Under the pieces are notes generated by a model, which was not told where the DNA came from, ran no database searches, and worked only from the letters and a program-made list of their open reading frames with translations. A stretch of DNA of 64,000 nucleotides from CALITV01 sp964415795 (GTDB lineage Bacteria; UBP6; UBA1177; JAKLFG01): assembly GCA_964415795.1 (NCBI GenBank), contig CAYQBN010000008.1:62001-126000 (forward strand), given 5' to 3'. A program made the position numbers and the translations under genes. Shown here one piece after another: positions 44,270 through 52,127 of the stretch; position 1 is the stretch's first letter, and each line of letters opens with the position of its first letter.

Positions 44270-44860
44270 TCAGGACTCCTGAGCAAAAAGGTTGGCTATC
44301 GATGCATAGTATATGATGCGTTCCGTGAGCGGCGATACGGCGAGAGCGGCCACCCCGAGCGGGCGAAGGCCGAGGGCCATCCCCAGACGCTCCTGAGTTC
44401 CCCAGCGAATGACCGCGGTAGACTCAGGAAGACCGCGCGTCACCTCGGTCACCGTTCGTTCCGCCGTATCAGTAGTGACAACCAGCGCGGCAGGAGAAGC
44501 GACGGCACGAACGGCGTTTTGCCCCGGCGTGAGGACACCGCTCTTGCGCGCCAAAGAAAGAAAGTGAAGCAATGACTCCTCGGCACGATCCCGCACCCAC
44601 GCGGCCAGCTCTTCCCGGGGTACGGCGAAGTCAGGCGCCCCTTTGAAAAAAGACTCCGGAAAACGTTTGAGCCGAGAGAACCGCTCGATGCACGACGGCG
44701 TCGGACAGGCATAGATCGCCCGTCCCGGTAAAACGCCGCGCCAGTCGGGCGTGACCCGTCCATCGGCAATCACAAACCGCACGAGGTTCTCCCTGCGCCG
44801 TTCCGTCCCGCAGGAAAGACAAGTACGGATGCTACTTCTCCTCTCCGCCGCTTCCGCCAT
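44270..44860 (-). CDS. ylxR: YlxR (DUF448) - L7Ae/YlxQ-like fusion RNA-binding protein
   Basis: A 196-residue protein with two RNA-binding modules. Residues 10-85 are YlxR-like: RTCLSCGTERRRENLVRFV and LPGRAIYACPTPSC. Residues 95-190 resemble the L7Ae/YlxQ fold, with FLSLARKSGVLTPGQNAV and a later LGMALGLRPLGVAAL. In Firmicutes these are two separate genes (ylxR, ylxQ) in the same position between nusA and infB. Here they are joined. The start at 44860 overlaps nusA by 29 bases, since no later start codon precedes the conserved RTCLSC. Confidence 0.85.
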   Translation of the reverse strand: MAEAAERRSSIRTCLSCGTERRRENLVRFVIADGRVTPDWRGVLPGRAIYACPTPSCIERFSRLKRFPESFFKGAPDFAVPREELAAWVRDRAEESLLHFLSLARKSGVLTPGQNAVRAVASPAALVVTTDTAERTVTEVTRGLPESTAVIRWGTQERLGMALGLRPLGVAALAVSPLTERIIYYASIANLFAQES

Positions 44861-46409
44861 CGTTCGGCGCCTCTATCTTGCTGAAGTCGAACAGCGTATC
44901 GGCATCGGGCACACCGGTGCGGCGTGCAATCGTCTTGCCATTGAGTTCGTCTATGTACATCTGGAGACCGTAGCGTATCTGCCGCGCTCGACGCAGACTG
45001 AGCTCTGCGTTCTTCGCGAACGACTCGGTATCGGCCTCGCTCTGGATATCGGCGAGCGTGTGATAACCGCGCTCGGCGAGATACGCCGCCATCTCCTCGT
45101 TCACCCCCTTGATCGTGGTGACCGGCACATTGAGCTTTTCCTCGAGTTCTTTGTCTATCTCGATGGTGCCCATCCCCTTTTCGAGCATCTCTTTCGCCTG
45201 CGCGATGATGCTCTGCGCCCGCTCAGCGGTGACATTCGGTATCTCGGCAAGCGCCGCCGGATCGGCATGAACGATGTCCTCGAGCGTCGTATAGCCGAGT
45301 TTGATGAACGAGTCGGCCATCGATTCGTCCACTCCCTCGATGAACAGAAGACGGCGACGTGCCTCTTCGAGCATCATCTGCATCTGGCTCTCGCTCTGGA
45401 TATCGATGCTCCATCCGGTAAGCTGGCTGGCGAGCCGCACATTCTCACCGCCGCGGCCGATCGCGATGGAGAGCTGATCATCGGAGACGATGACATCCAT
45501 CGAGTGCTCCTCCTCGTCTATGATGATCTGCGTCACCTCGACGGGACTCAGCGTATTACAGATGTAGCGTACCGGATCACTGTCCCACGGCACGATGTCT
45601 ATCTTCTCGCCCGAAAGTTCGTGCACGATGTTCTGGATGCGCGATCCCTTGAGCCCGACACACGCGCCGACCGGGTCCACATCGTGGTCTATCGAGCGGA
45701 CCGCTATCTTCGATCGATGTCCCGGATCGCGCGCAACGCCCTCTATCTTCACGATGCCCTCGGCGATCTCGGGCACCTCTATCTCGAACAGTTTGACGAG
45801 GAAAAGCGTATTGACGCGACTGAGGATTATGTTGCACCCCTGCGTCGTCTTCACGACATCGTGGATAAGCGCCTTGATGCGCTCGTTGACCTTGAACTTG
45901 TCGGTCGGTATCTGCTGGTTGAAGGGCAGGAACGCCTCGGCCTTGCCGATGTCCACCACCAACCCGCCGCGCTCGTACCGGCGCACCGTACCGGTCACGA
46001 TCTCGTTCTTGCGGTCCTTGAACTCCTCGAAGATGATGTCGCCTTCGACCGTCTTTATCTTCTGGACGAGCACCTGTTTGGCGACCTGCGCCGCGATGCG
46101 GCCGAGTTCCGAGGGCTCCATCTTGATGCCGAGCGTGTCGCCCGGCTGGGCATCGGGATTGAGCTCGCGTGCCGCCTCGAGCGATATCTCGAAGTCTTCG
46201 TCGCGCACCGTCTCGACGACCTCGCGGAAGTAAAAGGCCTGCAGTTCACCGGTCGCATCGTCGTAAATGATGTCTATGTCGGCATCGGCACCCAACTTTT
46301 TCTGAACCGCCTTGTAGAAGGCATCCTTGACGATGTCGATCATCGTCGCCCGGTCAATGCCTTTCATCTTCACGAGTTGGTCAATGAGTTCCTTGAGATT
46401 GAAATCCAT
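44832..46409 (-). CDS. nusA: Transcription termination/antitermination factor NusA
   Basis: A 525-residue NusA. It has the N-terminal RNA-polymerase-binding domain, an S1 domain (GTVRRYERGGLVVDIGKAEAFLP), KH1 and KH2 (VGACVGLKGSRIQNIVHELSGEKIDIV and IAIGRGGENVRLASQLTGW), and C-terminal helix-hairpin-helix repeats as in proteobacterial NusA. It modulates pausing and hairpin termination. The ATG at 46409 shares its A with the rimP stop (TGATG), with AAGGAG upstream. In E. coli NusA represses its own operon, which is relevant to the hairpin before rimP. Confidence 0.96.
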   Translation of the reverse strand: MDFNLKELIDQLVKMKGIDRATMIDIVKDAFYKAVQKKLGADADIDIIYDDATGELQAFYFREVVETVRDEDFEISLEAARELNPDAQPGDTLGIKMEPSELGRIAAQVAKQVLVQKIKTVEGDIIFEEFKDRKNEIVTGTVRRYERGGLVVDIGKAEAFLPFNQQIPTDKFKVNERIKALIHDVVKTTQGCNIILSRVNTLFLVKLFEIEVPEIAEGIVKIEGVARDPGHRSKIAVRSIDHDVDPVGACVGLKGSRIQNIVHELSGEKIDIVPWDSDPVRYICNTLSPVEVTQIIIDEEEHSMDVIVSDDQLSIAIGRGGENVRLASQLTGWSIDIQSESQMQMMLEEARRRLLFIEGVDESMADSFIKLGYTTLEDIVHADPAALAEIPNVTAERAQSIIAQAKEMLEKGMGTIEIDKELEEKLNVPVTTIKGVNEEMAAYLAERGYHTLADIQSEADTESFAKNAELSLRRARQIRYGLQMYIDELNGKTIARRTGVPDADTLFDFSKIEAPNDGGSGGEEK

Positions 46410-46885
46410 CACCGCTCTCCTTCCCAAATCAGGTTGATACGCTTAACCCACCCTCGTGCGATCGTTACGACCGCGCCTTCCTCCGTCCGCACCGAAAACG
46501 ATCCGCCCTCACCGTCGACCATCTCGAGCCGGCCGGTCACCTTGCGGCGTCCCTCGATCTTTTCGGCGAGGGCGACCTGTACTCGTTTTCCGACGAATCG
46601 CGGCAGTTCCTCCCACCGGCGAACGGGACGGTCGAGCCCCGGAGAACTTATCTCGAGATGGTAGCGGAAATCGAATCCCTCTTGCGTGTCGAGAAACGCA
46701 GAGACAATCGGCGAAAGTGCGGCGCAATCGTCTACTGTCACCGCCGTTCCATCGCGGCGGTCCACATAGATGCGAAGCACATCGCCGGCGCGATGCGGCA
46801 GTTCCACCTCGATGATCGTAAGCCCTTTCGCCGCAGCGACCGGTTCGAGTTTTTCGACGAGCGCCCGTTCGCGCGCTCCCCACAT
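46409..46885 (-). CDS. rimP: Ribosome maturation factor RimP
   Basis: A 158-residue RimP. GLTIIEVELPHRAGDVLRIYVDR, the YHLEISSPGLDRPV motif and GWVKRINLIWE are conserved. It helps assemble the 30S subunit. I choose the ATG at 46885, which has GGGAG 6 bases upstream; an ATG at 46900 lies directly after an eight-T run and has no ribosome site. It is the first gene of the nusA-infB operon. Confidence 0.93.
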   Translation of the reverse strand: MWGARERALVEKLEPVAAAKGLTIIEVELPHRAGDVLRIYVDRRDGTAVTVDDCAALSPIVSAFLDTQEGFDFRYHLEISSPGLDRPVRRWEELPRFVGKRVQVALAEKIEGRRKVTGRLEMVDGEGGSFSVRTEEGAVVTIARGWVKRINLIWEGER

Positions 46886-46900
46886 GACGATCTCCCTCAT

Positions 46901-46928
46901 AAAAAAAACGGCGGGACCGTCATCCCGC
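46901..46928 (-). terminator. Terminator-like hairpin in the leader of the rimP operon (candidate attenuator)
   Basis: On the minus strand GCGGGA (46928-46923), a 6-base loop and TCCCGC (46916-46911) form a 6-bp GC-rich stem, then CG and eight T (46908-46901). No minus-strand gene lies upstream, so it cannot end a preceding gene. It stands 15 bases before the rimP start. A possible -10 TATAGA is at 46938-46933, but no clear -35. Confidence 0.65.
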
Positions 46929-47026
46929 TCGCTCTATACCGAGGATCAGGCACAATGAACCGTTCATCCGCGGCGTTTCTTACCATGAAACGAAGGAAAA
47001 GCAAGGATTTTCTTTTCCTCAATAAA

Positions 47027-47055
47027 TTGACTTCGCCTCATCGCCACGCTACTAT
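47027..47055 (+). promoter_or_regulatory. Promoter of the Lgt-propeller-AraC gene
   Basis: TTGACT (47027-47032) and TACTAT (47050-47055) are separated by exactly 17 bases, with transcription expected near 47062, about 35 bases before the ATG. Confidence 0.65.
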
Positions 47056-47058
47056 GAT

Positions 47059-47081
47059 GCAACCGTAAAAAACGGGGTTGC
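47059..47081 (+). promoter_or_regulatory. Possible 5' leader hairpin of the Lgt-propeller-AraC gene
   Basis: GCAACCGT (47059-47066) can pair with ACGGGGTTGC (47072-47081) with a small bulge. It fills most of the leader between the promoter and the ATG at 47097. No Shine-Dalgarno sequence is visible in the remaining 15 bases. Confidence 0.4.
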
Positions 47082-47096
47082 GATGGCCGTTTCCCA

Positions 47097-50000
47097 ATGA
47101 ATATCAACATCTTCAAGCCATTCTTCGAGGCTGTCGGGGTCCCCTACATCGGGCCTTATTTTACCATCCTCCTCTTTTGCTTCGTGCTCGCCTTTCCGCT
47201 TACGGCCTTCCTCGCACCGCGTTTCTCTCTGAAAAGTTACCGCCTCCTCGTCATGACCGCGGTGGCCATAGCCGCGAGTCTCTTCGGGTCGAAACTCTTC
47301 CACCTCCTGTTCGACGAACAGTGGAACCGCTACACCCAGATTCTTCACGAGCAAGGACTCCTTGCATTCATCGTCACCGCATTCGATCCGGTAAGCGCTG
47401 GCCATGTCTTCTACGGCGGCCTCGCCGCGGCCTACGGCGCATCGTATGTCCTCGTGCGGCATCTGTGGAGGGAACCGACGGGACGCTATGCCGATGTGGC
47501 CGCATTTCCCATCGCGCTCGGGTTGGCACTCGCACGGATCGGCTGTTTCCTTGCGGGATGCTGTTTCGGCAGACCGACTCCTATCCTCGGCGTATCGTTC
47601 CCCCCCTTTTCGCCTGCCGCAAACGAACTCTACCTCCAAGGCATCGTAGATTCCTATTTGGAACCGACCCCGCCGCTCGTACCGACCCAACTCCTCGAAT
47701 CGGCCGTAGCCTTCGCCATTTTCTTCTATCTGATCGCCAACCTGCGCCACATACCTGAACGGAAACCCGGCTTCTTCATGATGACGCTCCTTTTCTGGTA
47801 TGCCATCGCTCGTTTCTTCCTCGAATTCTTTCGTGCCGATCTCCGAGGCAGTGTTCTCTGGCTCTCGACAAGCCAATGGATATCGCTTCTTATCCTCCTC
47901 GCCCTCTGGCGTATCCAGAAACGAACGAACCCGGCCAAAAAAGTTGGTTCGGCAACATCGGTCTGTCTCGCTCTACTCTTCTTTTCTGCCCCGCTCCTCG
48001 CGCTTCCTCCCGACAAACCGCTCCGCCACCTTGTTACTCAACGGTGGAGCGCCGCCGAGGGGCTTCCCCATCTTTCGATAGCGGCAATCGCTCAAACCCC
48101 CGACCATCTCATGTGGCTTGCGACACCGAACGGGATCGTCCGATTCGACGGCGGTACCTTCTTCACTTTTGGAGAATCGCACATACGTGGCCTTGCCGAT
48201 CCCCGCATCACCGCCCTTGTGGTCGCTCGAAACGGTGCCCTTTGGGCCGGGACGGAGGGAGGCGATATTCTCCGGTACCACCGTGACGACGGCCTTACCC
48301 TCTTCAACCGATTCCGTTCCCTCGATCTCCCGGCCACCGCCATCACCGGTCTCGTGGCTACTCCCGACGCCGTGTATGCGGCGACTGCCGGCGGTGTCGT
48401 CCGTATGACCGACAAGAAGTGGGAGAAGATAAAGACACACGACGGCGCGGCTCCTCTCATCGCCGCTCCGCCGAACAAGGACATGCTGATCGCACTCTCC
48501 GGCCCCGATCTGGTCATTTTCGAGGGAGATCGCACTGAACGCATCACTCTTTCGCGGCTCGCCGGACGCACGGTAACCGCCGTCTCCTTCGACGATCGAG
48601 GCCGTCTCTGGATAGGTACCGATCAAGGAGAGATCGTCCGTCTCGAACACCTCGCCGACGCATCGGGGAACACGCTACGCGCTCCCGACGGCGCAACGAT
48701 CACCGCTTTCGCCCCCGAGGGAGAAACGATGTGGGTTGGGACACGCGGCAAAGGACTTCTTCGCATCGCTCACGGCGATAAAACGAACGCTTTCAGCGAG
48801 AAAGATGGGCTTGCCGGAGCGAGCGTCCGCGCACTTTTCTGTGACGGCGAAGCGCTTTGGGTTGCCGCCGAGAGCGGGCTCCAACGGTTCAGCGATGGTC
48901 CTGCGATAACGATCACCACTCAAGACGGTCTTTCGAGCAGTCTCGTTTACGGCCTCGCGCAGGCGTCCGACGGTACCCTCTGGGTCGGCACCCGCGGGGG
49001 CGGTCTCAACCGGATACGAAATGGTGAGGTGACCGTCTACACCACGAAGAACGGCCTTCCGAGCGACTTTATCGGCGGACTCTTCCTCGATGAGGACGGC
49101 ACCTTGTGGAGCGGCACGAGCGGAGGCCTCGTTTCTTTGCGTCCCTCCGGCACAATGACGACCTATACCGACCGCGACGGACTCTCCCATCCCATCGTCA
49201 GCGCCATCCTCCGCGATCGGCACCGAAACCTCTGGGTCGGAACCATCGCCGGCGACATGCATCTGTTCACGCCGAACGCCGGACACCGGCCGTTCCGTGT
49301 TTTCATGCTCGATCGGATAGCCACCAACCGCCAGATCCACCAGATATTCGAGGACCGCTCTGGACGGCTCTGGGTCGCCGGACAGTTTGGCCTCGCCCTC
49401 TTCAACCAAGGATATGTGAAATTCTGGGGAACCGACGAGGGGCTCCCCAACCCAGTTATTCTCACTGTGGCCGAAGATCGAGATCTCAACATCTGGGCAG
49501 GTGTATATCATAGCGGCATCGTTCTCTTACGCGACGGCCATATCCGCATCTTCTCCCCTCGACGCGGCCTCCCCGCATCCGATATCTTCGCCATTCTGTT
49601 CGACGACGAGCGGGATCGCATGTGGCTCGCAAGCGATAACGGCATATTCCACCTTTCCCGGATGGCTCTCCTCGAACATCTGGAGAAGGAGAGACCGGCA
49701 CCGGTCGTCTCCTTCATCGGCCCTGCCGAAGGAGCCACGGCGAGCGAATGCAGCGGCGGTGTTCATCCGACGGCGATCAAAGGAAAAGACGGGAAATTCT
49801 ACTTTTCGACGCTCGGCGGGATCGTCGTTGTGGATCCCGCGGCCGTCGGAGACCGTCCCTCTCTGCCGCTCGCCTACATCGCGCACATCGACGCCGGATC
49901 GGGCCCGATACTCCCCTCTCGGGAGATACGGCTTCCCGCCGATCGCCGAGATCTTACCTTCGAATTCGGCACCATTGGATTCGAACACCGGAGAAAGCCG

Positions 50001-50783
50001 ATCTTCCGCTACCGTCTTGACGGAAAAGATGCCGCGTGGCGGGAAACCGAAGAACGGCGTATCCGTTATGACGATCTCACGCCGGGGACCTATCATTTCA
50101 TCGTACAAACGAGTCTTGATCGTCGGAACTACGGCGCCGCCGATGAGATAATACTCGTCATCGGCGATGACCGTCGTCCAATCTACTGGACACTTGGCGT
50201 CGGGACGCTTATGCTGCTGGTATCGTCATTTCTTTTCGTTCTCTTCAGGGCACGCCGCCGCCGCATCGAGACACCCGCCCTTTCGACTCCGACATCTGAA
50301 CCCCCTCTGAGCCCTCCTCCCGCCGCCGCCATTTCCGAGAATCGAACCTCCGACACGACCCCGGTTCCCGAAAAACAACGCTACGAAAAAAGCCGCCTCG
50401 ACGACGAAACGGCAAGTAATCTCCTCGCCCTTCTTCTTGATAAGATGGAGAACGAGAAACTCTACAAGGACCCCGACATCACCCTTCCCACCCTCGCTGA
50501 GCGAATCGGGATGTCACACCACATCCTCTCCCAGATCATCAACGACCGTTTAGGCAAGAATTTCAACACCTTCATCAACGAATACCGCGTCGCTGAGGTC
50601 TGCCGGATGCTCGAGAATCCCGAGAATCGTGACAAACTACTTGCAATTGCTTATGATTCTGGATTCCGCTCAAAAAGCACCTTCAACGCCTTTTTTAAGA
50701 AGTGCACCGGAAAGACCCCTTCGGAGTATCGAAAGAGCCTCGATGGCGGCGAAGTGCCAGACCATGGAGAAATGCAAGACTAA
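47097..50783 (+). CDS. Membrane one-component regulator: Lgt-like domain + beta-propeller + Y_Y_Y + AraC HTH
   Basis: One 1228-residue frame. Residues 1-280 are an Lgt-like seven-helix membrane domain (FYGGLAAAYG near 105; ARIGCFLAGCCFGRPT at 146-161; GFFMMTLLFWYAIARFF near 225-241). A further hydrophobic segment (288-303) leads to about eleven Reg_prop repeats such as DGTLWVGTRGGGL and HRNLWVGTIAGDM (about 305-930). A Y_Y_Y domain (952-1025), a transmembrane helix (1030-1052), a Pro-rich linker and an AraC-type HTH (about 1126-1214, TLAERIGMSHHILSQIIND, GFRSKSTFNAFFKK) follow. Known propeller/Y_Y_Y proteins are hybrid two-component sensors; here kinase and receiver are absent. Topology predicts the propeller in the periplasm and HTH in the cytoplasm. 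The target is probably the pilus operon downstream (inference). Confidence 0.85.
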   Translation: MNINIFKPFFEAVGVPYIGPYFTILLFCFVLAFPLTAFLAPRFSLKSYRLLVMTAVAIAASLFGSKLFHLLFDEQWNRYTQILHEQGLLAFIVTAFDPVSAGHVFYGGLAAAYGASYVLVRHLWREPTGRYADVAAFPIALGLALARIGCFLAGCCFGRPTPILGVSFPPFSPAANELYLQGIVDSYLEPTPPLVPTQLLESAVAFAIFFYLIANLRHIPERKPGFFMMTLLFWYAIARFFLEFFRADLRGSVLWLSTSQWISLLILLALWRIQKRTNPAKKVGSATSVCLALLFFSAPLLALPPDKPLRHLVTQRWSAAEGLPHLSIAAIAQTPDHLMWLATPNGIVRFDGGTFFTFGESHIRGLADPRITALVVARNGALWAGTEGGDILRYHRDDGLTLFNRFRSLDLPATAITGLVATPDAVYAATAGGVVRMTDKKWEKIKTHDGAAPLIAAPPNKDMLIALSGPDLVIFEGDRTERITLSRLAGRTVTAVSFDDRGRLWIGTDQGEIVRLEHLADASGNTLRAPDGATITAFAPEGETMWVGTRGKGLLRIAHGDKTNAFSEKDGLAGASVRALFCDGEALWVAAESGLQRFSDGPAITITTQDGLSSSLVYGLAQASDGTLWVGTRGGGLNRIRNGEVTVYTTKNGLPSDFIGGLFLDEDGTLWSGTSGGLVSLRPSGTMTTYTDRDGLSHPIVSAILRDRHRNLWVGTIAGDMHLFTPNAGHRPFRVFMLDRIATNRQIHQIFEDRSGRLWVAGQFGLALFNQGYVKFWGTDEGLPNPVILTVAEDRDLNIWAGVYHSGIVLLRDGHIRIFSPRRGLPASDIFAILFDDERDRMWLASDNGIFHLSRMALLEHLEKERPAPVVSFIGPAEGATASECSGGVHPTAIKGKDGKFYFSTLGGIVVVDPAAVGDRPSLPLAYIAHIDAGSGPILPSREIRLPADRRDLTFEFGTIGFEHRRKPIFRYRLDGKDAAWRETEERRIRYDDLTPGTYHFIVQTSLDRRNYGAADEIILVIGDDRRPIYWTLGVGTLMLLVSSFLFVLFRARRRRIETPALSTPTSEPPLSPPPAAAISENRTSDTTPVPEKQRYEKSRLDDETASNLLALLLDKMENEKLYKDPDITLPTLAERIGMSHHILSQIINDRLGKNFNTFINEYRVAEVCRMLENPENRDKLLAIAYDSGFRSKSTFNAFFKKCTGKTPSEYRKSLDGGEVPDHGEMQD

Positions 50784-50795
50784 TCAAATGCTTGC

Positions 50796-50821
50796 ATGTC
50801 CAAAAAGATAACCTTGGACAT
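50796..50821. promoter_or_regulatory. 8+8 inverted repeat upstream of the minor-pilin operon (candidate operator)
   Basis: ATGTCCAA (50796-50803) and TTGGACAT (50814-50821) are perfect inverted arms separated by 10 bases, so arm centres are 18 bases apart. No T run follows, which argues against a terminator. It lies 93 bases before the fimU start, where an activator site would be expected; no good -35/-10 pair is visible in the 130-base gap. Confidence 0.5.
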
Positions 50822-50913
50822 TTATGCCTCTATTATGTGGTTTAGATTTATAGGCCGATACGACATTCTGTAGGATATAGAGCTCAATGAAAAGTGTGAC
50901 GAGGGAGGTTTTT

Positions 50914-51567
50914 GTGACGACACGGCGCGGATTCACCATCATCGAACTCATGGTAGTACTTGCCCTTATTGGGCTGGTATCCTACCTTTCGATCCCTCGG
51001 GTCGAAGAGTGGATCGCCCGACAACAGGCCCGCCAGTTCATCTCCCAGTTCATCAGCGATTTCTCGAAAGCGGTTTCCATTTCGCGGGTCAATCAGAATG
51101 TGACCGGGGAATTCTCGATTGGTGCCGTCATTACCCGCGCCGCGATCTATGTGAATTTCAACGATCCGCGTCGCTATGCCGTGCTCACGCGTACTGAGGC
51201 AGGATCGTCCCCGGTGAACTGGAGCCCTGCCACCGACAATGTCCTCAAGGAGGTGATCCTGCCCGGGAGACTGCAGATATACGATGTCAACCATGTCAAC
51301 TCGGGAACTGCGGTGCTTCAATTCACCCCCTCCGGGCAAGTGCGCAATGTCGTGGGGAACCCCATTGCCCCCTTCCAAGAGAACTGCGGCTCTCAAGCAT
51401 CGAACAAACTCTACCACGCCCAAGTGGTCCTCCGCGCCAATCTCTACTTTTCCCAGCCACTCTTCTATCGCATCGAGGTGAATACGCTCGGCGAATATCG
51501 GGTATGCATGAGTCTCGGGAACAACACTTTCACCGAAACCGGTGATGTGGAGGTAATGAGTTTATGA
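50914..51567 (+). CDS. fimU: GspH/FimU-type minor pseudopilin
   Basis: A 217-residue prepilin-like protein. I choose the GTG at 50914, preceded at 5 bases by GGGAGG, which gives the short leader MTTRRG cut before FTIIELMVVLALIGL with glutamate at +5. An earlier ATG at 50887 would make an unusually long leader. The GspH/FimT-type globular domain follows. In Pseudomonas FimU joins PilV, PilW, PilX and PilE in the complex that primes the pilus. It overlaps pilV by 4 bases. Confidence 0.85.
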   Translation: MTTRRGFTIIELMVVLALIGLVSYLSIPRVEEWIARQQARQFISQFISDFSKAVSISRVNQNVTGEFSIGAVITRAAIYVNFNDPRRYAVLTRTEAGSSPVNWSPATDNVLKEVILPGRLQIYDVNHVNSGTAVLQFTPSGQVRNVVGNPIAPFQENCGSQASNKLYHAQVVLRANLYFSQPLFYRIEVNTLGEYRVCMSLGNNTFTETGDVEVMSL

Positions 51568-52115
51568 GAAGAGAATCACTGAAAACAGGTTTTACCTTTC
51601 TCGAAGTTCTCTTTTCGATACTCGTTTTCAGCATCGGGATGCTTGCCTACTTCAACTATCAGGGAAAAGCCTCGGCGATGCTCTTCGAGGCCGAATCTGC
51701 CGACATAGCCGCTCGCCTAGCCGTTGAGATACCTGAAGAAATCAACAGTCTCACCGAAGACGAGTTCCGAAGCATCGTCGAGGCGGCCGGTACTCTTCCC
51801 ACCGACTGGATGCCCGACAGTGACTTCAAAGCGCTTTCCGACTTTCTCCAGTTTCGCCCCGGGCCACTGTTCGATTCTTTCGGGAACCCCTCCAGCAGCG
51901 GTTATTTTGAACGACAGGTACGCATCACATCGTTTAACGCTCTGACGGGAAGCGACTATCCCGATCTCGATCCGCATGGATCCCTACGGGTGGTCGAGGT
52001 GTGGGTGCGCTGGCCCACCCGTGCCAACACTACGGGTCAGTGCAATGGGGGAATCGACGACACCGCCTGCCACCATGTCGTGACGCGTGCGATAAAGGCC
52101 ATTTACTACTACTAG
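51564..52115 (+). CDS. pilV: PilV-like minor pilin
   Basis: A 183-residue minor pilin. The leader ends in KTG before FTFLEVLFSILVFSIGMLAYF; the FLEVL with glutamate at +5 and the following SIGMLA are typical of PilV. The globular part has one likely C-terminal disulfide (QCNGGIDDTACHH). It lies between fimU and pilW, the usual position. Confidence 0.83.
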   Translation: MRRESLKTGFTFLEVLFSILVFSIGMLAYFNYQGKASAMLFEAESADIAARLAVEIPEEINSLTEDEFRSIVEAAGTLPTDWMPDSDFKALSDFLQFRPGPLFDSFGNPSSSGYFERQVRITSFNALTGSDYPDLDPHGSLRVVEVWVRWPTRANTTGQCNGGIDDTACHHVVTRAIKAIYYY

Positions 52116-52127
52116 GGGAAAAACGCT

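Noticed and set aside
42761..44575. Plus-strand 604-codon open frame antisense to infB
   Set aside because: It is a shadow of the IF-2 gene: its Arg/Leu/Phe-rich composition comes from the complementary Lys/Ala/Glu-rich N-terminal coding region.
44751..46664. Plus-strand 637-codon open frame antisense to nusA
   Set aside because: The minus strand encodes a complete NusA with all domains; the antisense frame shows no family features and no ribosome site.
46886..47096. Searched for a tRNA gene before rimP, as metY in E. coli
   Set aside because: No cloverleaf-like sequence or CCA-proximal pattern is visible.
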